Source: Candidatus Bipolaricaulota bacterium
GTDB taxonomy: Bacteria > Bipolaricaulota > Bipolaricaulia > RBG-16-55-9
Direction of reading: 5' to 3'
Assembly: GCA_015487455.1 (NCBI GenBank)
Contig: WFPR01000223.1
Coordinates: forward strand, 1-9,617
Length of the DNA stretch: 9,617 nt
Of this stretch, positions 5,516 to 9,617 are shown piece by piece (positions within the stretch are counted from its first letter, which is position 1; each line of letters begins with the position of its first letter). Below the pieces are notes generated by a model. The model was not told the DNA's origin. It was given only the letters and a program-made list of their open reading frames with translations, and did not search any database. Both the position numbers and the translations under genes were made by a program.

Positions 5516-7456
5516 TTACTGGCTGGCGGTCTTCTTCACGATGCCGCGGTAGCCCGCACCGGCCTGGATGCCGTCGAGGACGGGGAACTCCTCGAGGCCC
5601 TGCCAGTTGATGCGATCCGCCCGGTAGGCGTCCTGCTGCTGGACGTAGTGGGTCGGGACGTAGGCGGCCCACTCGAAGACGAGCCGCTGGAGCTCGAAGG
5701 CGATCTGCTGGGCCTTGCGGGCGTCCTGCTCGGCCAGGAACTGGTCGGCCAGCCGGTCGAACTCCTCCTGGCAGCCGGTCAGCTCGTTCTCGCGCGGGCT
5801 GCAGACGCCGCCCTGCGGGGCGTTCCCGCCCGGCGCGGTGTTCCGGCTGTGGAAGAAGGCCTCGAGGTAGTCGGGGTAGACGCCCAAGCCCCAGCCGAGC
5901 TGCCACATGTCGAAGTCCTGCTCGTCAAACACGAGGGTGACGATGTTGTTGAAGCCGGCGGGCACGTCCCGGACGGGGAAGCCCAGCTTCTGGAGCCGGT
6001 CCACGATGTGGAGCCCGAAGATGTTCCGGTTGTTGTCGTAGGCGGCGTTCGGGTGGAGCAGCTCCATCTCGGTGATGGGGTTCCCCTCCGGGTCGGCGAC
6101 GAAGAGCTCCTTCTCCGCGTCGAACTGGAACCCGGCGTCGATGAGCAGCTGGCGGGCGCGGGCGATCCGCTCCTCCTCGGTCAGGCCGATGCACGCCTCG
6201 GCCTTCTCCTCTTCAGTCAAAGGCCGGTGCCAGAAGGCGTTCCCCGGCGGGACCGGGCTGTAGGCCGGGATGACCAGCCCGGCCAGCAGCTGGTCGGCCA
6301 CGAACTCCTTGTCGATGACGCAGCGGACCGCCCGGCGGAACTCGACGTAGTTGAACGGGCTCTTCCTCAAGTTGAAGCTGAGGTAGAAGACGCCGTTGGA
6401 GGCGTTCCTCAAGACGCGGACGCCGGGGGTCTCCTCGAGCTGGCGCAGGGTCTCGAAGCCGTAGCCCAACGGGTTGAAGTGGTAGTCGACCTCCCCGGCC
6501 ACCACGGCCAGGGCCGCCGAGGCCTGCGAACCGTAGAGGTTGTAGAGCACGGCGTCCACGAACGGCCCGGTCTCCAGCTCGAGCGCCACCTCGACGCCCT
6601 CGGTGGTCCCGACGGTGCGGACGAGGCCGCCGAGGTTCTCCGGCAGGACCTCCTCGTAGCCGACGATCTTGCCCTCGGCGTCCCTGTACTCGCGGGTGAT
6701 GGTGCCGCGGAAGGAGTAGTTCGGGTTGGCCACGACCTCGGCGAAGGCGCCGGGCTCCCAGCGGCTGAACTGGAAGGCGCCCGCGCTCGGCTCGTCCTGG
6801 CCCTCAAACGCCAGGAGCGTCTTGACGGGGTCTTCGGAGGCGAAGGCCTCCTCGAAGCGCGCCTCCCAGTAGTGCTTGGGGAAGATCGGGGAGAGCAACG
6901 CGCCGAACTCCCACCGGGCCAGCCCCGGCTTCTTCTTGAAGTAGAACTTGACCGTGTACTTGTCCACGGCCTCGACGCGGTCGATGAACTCGGCGTCGTA
7001 CCAGGCGGGGTAGTTGCCGCCCAGGTCGAGCGAGAAGGCGTTGCCCGTGGCCGGGTTCGTCCGGAGGAAGCTGTTGAACGTCCAGGCGACGTCCTCGGCC
7101 GTGATCTCCGTCCCGTCGCTCCACTGGACGCCCTGAAGGAGCTCCACCGTCGAGACCCAGAAGTCGCCCTCCTGGGTCAGCGGGCTGGCGAAGTCCTTGG
7201 CCAGCGCCGGGACGGGCTGGAGCCCTAAAGTGCTCAACGTGTAGAGGCTGGGGTGGGTCCCCGACCAGACGTAGAAGTTCCAGACGGTGTTGTTCGGCCC
7301 GGCGTTCGAGGAGATGTAGCTGTGGGCGCCCTTGAGGTCGCTGTGGATGGCGGTGATGAACACGTTCTCCTCCTGGGCCGTGCCGCCGTAGTTCAAGCCG
7401 AAGCCCAGCAGCGCCAGGCTCAGCACCGCCAGCGCCAGGAATCGCAGGTGCTTCAT
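5516..7456 (-). CDS. ABC transporter substrate-binding protein, family 5 (peptide/nickel type)
   Basis: This exported receptor captures the substrate and delivers it to the permeases. The N-terminus (MKHLRFLALAVLSLALLGFG) is a signal peptide with a likely cleavage near residues 25-28. There is no lipobox cysteine, so it should be soluble in a periplasm or held by other means. The SBP_bac_5 signature region is clear: ELLQGVQWSDGTEITAEDVAWTF (105-127, ends quoted: ELLQGVQWSDG and TAEDVAWTF), then AFQFSRWEPG, VVANPNY, GEVDYHFNP, and FNLRKSPFNYVEFRRAVRCVID. The last segment matches the family's 'N...PF.d..vRqAi..aid' motif. At 646 residues it is longer than the usual 500-560. Part of the excess lies at about 250-296, between NPNY and the strand before GEVDY. 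C552 and C562 flank a short loop and could form a disulfide. The ligand cannot be deduced. An AAGGAGGG ribosome-binding site supports the start. Confidence 0.95.
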   Translation of the reverse strand: MKHLRFLALAVLSLALLGFGLNYGGTAQEENVFITAIHSDLKGAHSYISSNAGPNNTVWNFYVWSGTHPSLYTLSTLGLQPVPALAKDFASPLTQEGDFWVSTVELLQGVQWSDGTEITAEDVAWTFNSFLRTNPATGNAFSLDLGGNYPAWYDAEFIDRVEAVDKYTVKFYFKKKPGLARWEFGALLSPIFPKHYWEARFEEAFASEDPVKTLLAFEGQDEPSAGAFQFSRWEPGAFAEVVANPNYSFRGTITREYRDAEGKIVGYEEVLPENLGGLVRTVGTTEGVEVALELETGPFVDAVLYNLYGSQASAALAVVAGEVDYHFNPLGYGFETLRQLEETPGVRVLRNASNGVFYLSFNLRKSPFNYVEFRRAVRCVIDKEFVADQLLAGLVIPAYSPVPPGNAFWHRPLTEEEKAEACIGLTEEERIARARQLLIDAGFQFDAEKELFVADPEGNPITEMELLHPNAAYDNNRNIFGLHIVDRLQKLGFPVRDVPAGFNNIVTLVFDEQDFDMWQLGWGLGVYPDYLEAFFHSRNTAPGGNAPQGGVCSPRENELTGCQEEFDRLADQFLAEQDARKAQQIAFELQRLVFEWAAYVPTHYVQQQDAYRADRINWQGLEEFPVLDGIQAGAGYRGIVKKTASQ

Positions 7457-7464
7457 CGCTTAGT

Positions 7465-7472
7465 CCCTCCTT
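7465..7472 (-). promoter_or_regulatory. Ribosome-binding site of the solute-binding protein gene
   Basis: On the minus strand AAGGAGGG lies 8 bases before the ATG at 7454-7456. It is one of the two strongest Shine-Dalgarno sequences in the window, consistent with high expression of the binding protein relative to the membrane subunits, whose sites are weaker. Confidence 0.85.
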
Positions 7473-7473
7473 C

Positions 7474-7537
7474 TTTCGCGTTTCGCGTTCACACGGCAGT
7501 TTTCACGCGCTTCACGCGCTTCACGCGCTTCACACGG
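7474..7537 (-). repeat. Short tandem repeats between propeller and binding-protein genes
   Basis: Read on the plus strand: two copies of TTTCGCG (7474-7487), one TTCACACGG (7488-7496), a short spacer, three exact copies of the nonamer TTCACGCGC (7502-7528), and a second TTCACACGG (7529-7537). The block fills nearly the whole gap between the propeller stop (7539) and the binding-protein ribosome-binding site. In the minus-strand RNA each repeat can form small GCGC/GCGC stems with GUGAA loops. The unit is 9 bases, so a change in copy number would not shift a reading frame but would change the spacing. Confidence 0.85.
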
Positions 7538-7538
7538 C

Positions 7539-8690
7539 TCAGTACAGCGCGCTCACGTCGAAGATGCGGATCTCGAAGGTGCCCGGGCTCCCCTTTGGGC
7601 CGCCCTCCCAGAAGACGTAGAGGTACCGGCCGTCCTGGGTGACGGTCACCAGGCCAACGGGGGCGGGCTCGCCCTGGGGCACGGCCTGGATCGTCTCGAC
7701 CACGCTCAGGGTACGGGTGTCGATGACGCTGACGGAGTTGTCGAGCGAGTTGCTGACGAAGAGCAGCCGGTCGTTGGGGGAGAGGGCCAGGTGGCGCGGC
7801 GCGTTGCCCACGGGGATCTCGGCCACGACGCGCTTGTTGCAGCCGAGGCCCTCGAGCACGCTGACGGAGTTGGCTCCCTGGTTGGAGACGTACACGCGCT
7901 GGCCGTCGCGGCTGGCCACGGCCATGAACGGGTTGACGCCCAGCGGCCCGAGGGGAGCTACGCGGCCCGTCGAGAGGTCGACGCAGGCGAGGTCGCGGCT
8001 CCCGCCCTGGACGACCAGGGCGTAGCTGTTCCCGATGGCCACCACGCTGCCGAGGCCGATCCCGCCCGTCTCGATGAGCGCCTTCGGCGTGCCAGTGGCG
8101 GCATCCAGAACGTAGAGCCCGTCCTTGGAGCTGACCACCAGCTCGTCCTCCCACGGGGTGTTGAGCTGCACGTCGACCGGCGCGGTCAGCGTGCGGAACT
8201 CGTCGACGTTTTCAAAGCTGTACCCCGCGGGCCACACCAGCTCCCCCGTCTCGAGGTCCACCTTGGCGACGCTGTCGAGGAAGAAGTTGGGGAAGTACGC
8301 CTCGGTGCAGCGGAGGTTCACGGCCAAGCCGGGGTAGCCGCGCGGCCCCATCCCCGCCGGGAAGGTCCCGTCGAGGAAGGGGTCGGGGAAGCCGATGAAC
8401 GAGTCTGGGTCGACGCTGGGCTCCGCGGTGTCGACGCCGGTGATCTTAAAGAGCAGCGCGTCGTCGAAGGGGCCGGGCCCGATCCCGATGGCCCACGCCT
8501 CCGTCCCGTTCTCGCACATCACGATGTCCTCGATCTTCACCGGGGCGAAGATCCAGACGAACTCGCCCCCGGAGATGGTGGCGACGTGGGCGACCCGCCC
8601 CTGGGTGACGGCCACCTGGGCCGCTCCGGCGCCGACGAGCCCGCCGATGACGACGACCAACAGCAGATATCGTGCGATCCTGCGCGTCAT
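7539..8690 (-). CDS. Secreted YVTN-family beta-propeller protein
   Basis: This 383-residue exported protein has a basic start (MTRRIARY), a hydrophobic run (about 9-23) and a likely signal-peptidase site near AGAAQ (21-25). The rest consists of repeated four-strand blades. The clearest are RVYVSNQGANSVSVLE (265-280) and LLFVSNSLDNSVSVID (309-324), classic YVTN repeats. Weaker ones are VAKVDLETGELVWPAG, DGLYVLDAATGTPKAL and LACVDLSTGRVAPLG. Such propellers bind proteins, cell-surface ligands or cofactors, and no catalytic motif is visible. It is the first gene after the strong minus-strand promoter and has a perfect TAAGGAGGT ribosome-binding site. It should be co-transcribed with the binding protein 82 bases downstream, which suggests work on the same substrate or at the same envelope site. 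That role is inferred. The first 170 residues are poorly repeat-like and may hold extra blades or another domain. Confidence 0.88.
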   Translation of the reverse strand: MTRRIARYLLLVVVIGGLVGAGAAQVAVTQGRVAHVATISGGEFVWIFAPVKIEDIVMCENGTEAWAIGIGPGPFDDALLFKITGVDTAEPSVDPDSFIGFPDPFLDGTFPAGMGPRGYPGLAVNLRCTEAYFPNFFLDSVAKVDLETGELVWPAGYSFENVDEFRTLTAPVDVQLNTPWEDELVVSSKDGLYVLDAATGTPKALIETGGIGLGSVVAIGNSYALVVQGGSRDLACVDLSTGRVAPLGPLGVNPFMAVASRDGQRVYVSNQGANSVSVLEGLGCNKRVVAEIPVGNAPRHLALSPNDRLLFVSNSLDNSVSVIDTRTLSVVETIQAVPQGEPAPVGLVTVTQDGRYLYVFWEGGPKGSPGTFEIRIFDVSALY

Positions 8691-8696
8691 GGTTGG

Positions 8697-8705
8697 ACCT
8701 CCTTA
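8697..8705 (-). promoter_or_regulatory. Perfect ribosome-binding site of the propeller gene
   Basis: The minus strand reads TAAGGAGGT, ending 6 bases before the ATG at 8688-8690. This is a full match to the anti-Shine-Dalgarno sequence of 16S rRNA and fixes the start codon. Confidence 0.9.
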
Positions 8706-8827
8706 GAACTGACCCTCCACGGGGTTTGAGCGCACGTTTTGGATGTCCCCTAGGGGGTTAGTAAAGCCTTGGGCTTGGGTGCACCTCTCACCTCCCCGCG
8801 ACCGTTTTTTGGCGTGGGTCAGGTGTA

Positions 8828-8857
8828 TGTATAACAGCAACCTCGGGCCTTTGTCAA
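8828..8857 (-). promoter_or_regulatory. Sigma70-type promoter for the propeller/binding-protein unit
   Basis: The minus strand has an exact consensus -35 TTGACA (8852-8857). A -10 of TATACA follows at 8828-8833 with an 18-base spacer, or TTATAC at 8829-8834 with 17 bases. The predicted start is near 8820, giving a leader of about 130 bases before the propeller gene. This is the best promoter match in the window. Confidence 0.75.
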
Positions 8858-8889
8858 TAGCCCTCCCTGCAGGAACCCCGCTGGGAGCC

Positions 8890-8918
8890 TTGCAATCGGG
8901 CTACCCGCCTTGCAGAAT
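8890..8918 (+). promoter_or_regulatory. Possible promoter of the cytochrome gene
   Basis: The plus strand has TTGCAA (8890-8895), a 17-base spacer and CAGAAT (8913-8918), each matching four of six consensus positions. An alternative is TTGGCG (8809-8814) with TATAAC (8830-8835), but its 15-base spacer is short and its -10 overlaps that of the opposing promoter. GCCTTGCA direct repeats, 20 bases apart, cover the -35 and run into the -10 of the first candidate. Confidence 0.35.
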
Positions 8919-9060
8919 ACGAGCCGTCAAGGAGTGGAGTGGGAGGAAGGCAGGAAGGAGGAGCACGCTGTGCCGTCTTGCAACCAAGCAACACAGCTCG
9001 AGGTCGAGGTCCAAGTCCAAACCCAGAGCGTGAGAGGAGAGGAAAGGAGCGGAGACGCCC

Positions 9061-9612
9061 ATGCGCACGCGTAGGATCGCGCTGTACGGAGCTGCTCTTC
9101 TCTTGATCGCCGGAGTCGGAATCGGCCTGGCGGGCTGCGGGGGCCAGCAGGCCCAGAAGCCCGAGCCCGAGGAGGAGAAGGCCGCCGTCACTCAACCCCA
9201 GGCCCAGCCCGAGGAGCCACAGCAACCGGAAGCCCAGCCCACAGAGCCGCCGGAGCCGCCCCAGGAGGAGCCGCCGAAGGACGAGCAGGACGAGGACGCG
9301 CAGCAGGCCCTGATCGAGAAGGGCAAGCAGCTGGCCCAGAGCTACGGGTGCCTGAGCTGTCACACGATCGATGGGAGCCCGAGCGTCGGCCCCACGTGGA
9401 AGGGCCTCTACGGCGCTGAGGTCGAGCTGGAAGACGGCACGACCGTCGTCGCCGACGAGGCGTACATCCGGGAGTCGATCGTGGACCCGAACGCCAAGGT
9501 GCACAAGGGCTACCCGCCGATCATGCCGCCCTACACCCAGCTGAGCGAGGACGAGCTCAACGCCCTCGTCGAGTACATCAAGAGCCTGGGCGGGAACGGC
9601 GGGAAGCACTGA
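9061..9612 (+). CDS. Lipoprotein cytochrome c, CtaC heme-domain-like
   Basis: This 183-residue electron carrier is probably anchored outside the cytoplasmic membrane by a lipid. The N-terminus has basic residues, a hydrophobic run (6-25) and a lipobox L23-A24-G25-C26. Residues 28-80 form a Pro/Glu/Gln-rich linker, likely extended and disordered. From about 82 there is a class I cytochrome c domain with heme motif C97-L-S-C100-H101 and a likely axial Met155 in IMPPY. It ends with the helix LSEDELNALVEYIKSL. The stretches SPSVGPTWKGLYG and RESIVDPNAKVHKGYPP closely follow the heme domain of cytochrome c oxidase subunit II (caa3 type), but no CuA domain or helices precede it. It may therefore donate electrons to an oxidase. 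It is transcribed away from the transporter. GGAG sites at 9046-9049 and 9051-9054 support the ATG at 9061. Confidence 0.93.
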   Translation: MRTRRIALYGAALLLIAGVGIGLAGCGGQQAQKPEPEEEKAAVTQPQAQPEEPQQPEAQPTEPPEPPQEEPPKDEQDEDAQQALIEKGKQLAQSYGCLSCHTIDGSPSVGPTWKGLYGAEVELEDGTTVVADEAYIRESIVDPNAKVHKGYPPIMPPYTQLSEDELNALVEYIKSLGGNGGKH

Positions 9613-9617
9613 GCGGG

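Larger units (their letters stand above)
8691..9060. other. Divergent gene-free region between the propeller and cytochrome genes
   Basis: This 370-base region carries the starts of two divergent transcripts. It holds the propeller promoter and leader (8691-8857), a perfect palindrome CCCCTAGGGG (8747-8756), and paired GCCTTGCA direct repeats (8887-8894 and 8907-8914). A purine-rich leader of the cytochrome gene runs from about 8930 to 9060. The T-rich patch at 8805-8810 follows a C/T-rich stretch. The open frames crossing it have no ribosome-binding site and an unnatural composition, so I see no gene here. Confidence 0.7.

Noticed and set aside
5369..7228. Long plus-strand open frame of 619 codons opposite the binding protein
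   Set aside because: It is antisense to an unmistakable family-5 binding protein, has an unnatural Val/Leu/Glu-rich composition and runs through the terminator hairpin.
8691..8820. Riboswitch in the ~130-base leader of the propeller gene
   Set aside because: There is a small palindrome (8747-8756), but I recognise no conserved riboswitch core and no switchable terminator.
8743..9033. Plus-strand 96-codon open frame in the divergent region
   Set aside because: It has no ribosome-binding site, crosses the opposing promoter and has a random-looking Arg/Ser-rich end.
8854..9609. Minus-strand open frame opposite the cytochrome gene, with a Leu-rich stretch
   Set aside because: The Leu/Gly-rich stretch is the reverse complement of the cytochrome's Pro/Glu/Gln linker. 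The plus strand has the lipobox, heme motif and ribosome-binding site.
1..9617. CRISPR arrays, tRNA or rRNA genes, insertion sequences, attachment sites
   Set aside because: I found no regularly spaced long repeats, no recognisable tRNA arm pattern, no transposase motif and no long terminal inverted repeats. The only repeats are the short tandem ones reported.

Overview
The window is high-GC bacterial DNA, about two-thirds G+C by eye, with strong GAG/AAG/CTG/GTC codon preference. It carries one long minus-strand transport locus and one divergent plus-strand gene. The genus cannot be fixed from the sequence. GC-rich codon use, a CtaC-type cytochrome c domain and an elaborated peptide/nickel-type ABC transporter would fit a free-living, possibly thermophilic bacterium such as Chloroflexota, Deinococcota or Bipolaricaulota. 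That placement is a guess.

Layout from right to left, following the minus transcript: a canonical promoter (about 8828-8857) reads into a gene for a secreted YVTN-type beta-propeller protein (7539-8690). A spacer of short tandem repeats follows (7474-7537), then a family-5 solute-binding protein gene (5516-7456). A strong intrinsic terminator (5453-5498) closes this unit. Directly after it a second sigma70-type promoter (5388-5416) drives permease B (4168-5334), permease C (3001-4134), ATPase D (2004-2966), ATPase F (624-1958) and a small membrane-anchored beta-sandwich protein (89-634). The start of one more minus-strand gene lies at the left edge (1-53).

Divergent from the propeller gene, across a 370-base gene-free region, is a lipoprotein cytochrome c (9061-9612, plus strand) that looks like the heme domain of cytochrome oxidase subunit II standing alone on a flexible Pro/Glu/Gln linker.

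The genes form a complete peptide/nickel-class (Opp/Dpp-like) importer: binding protein, two permeases and two ATPases. The most notable point is that four of these five components are longer than the textbook family members through inserted segments. ATPase F has about 115 residues between Walker A and the Q-loop. Permease C has an outside loop with an FG-GAP/EF-hand-like DxNxDGxxD motif. Permease B has two extra predicted membrane helices. The binding protein has an extra segment near its middle. Together with a secreted propeller upstream and a membrane-anchored beta-sandwich protein downstream, this suggests an elaborated transporter whose substrate and extra contacts are unknown. The inserts may turn out to be lineage-wide features of a known subfamily.
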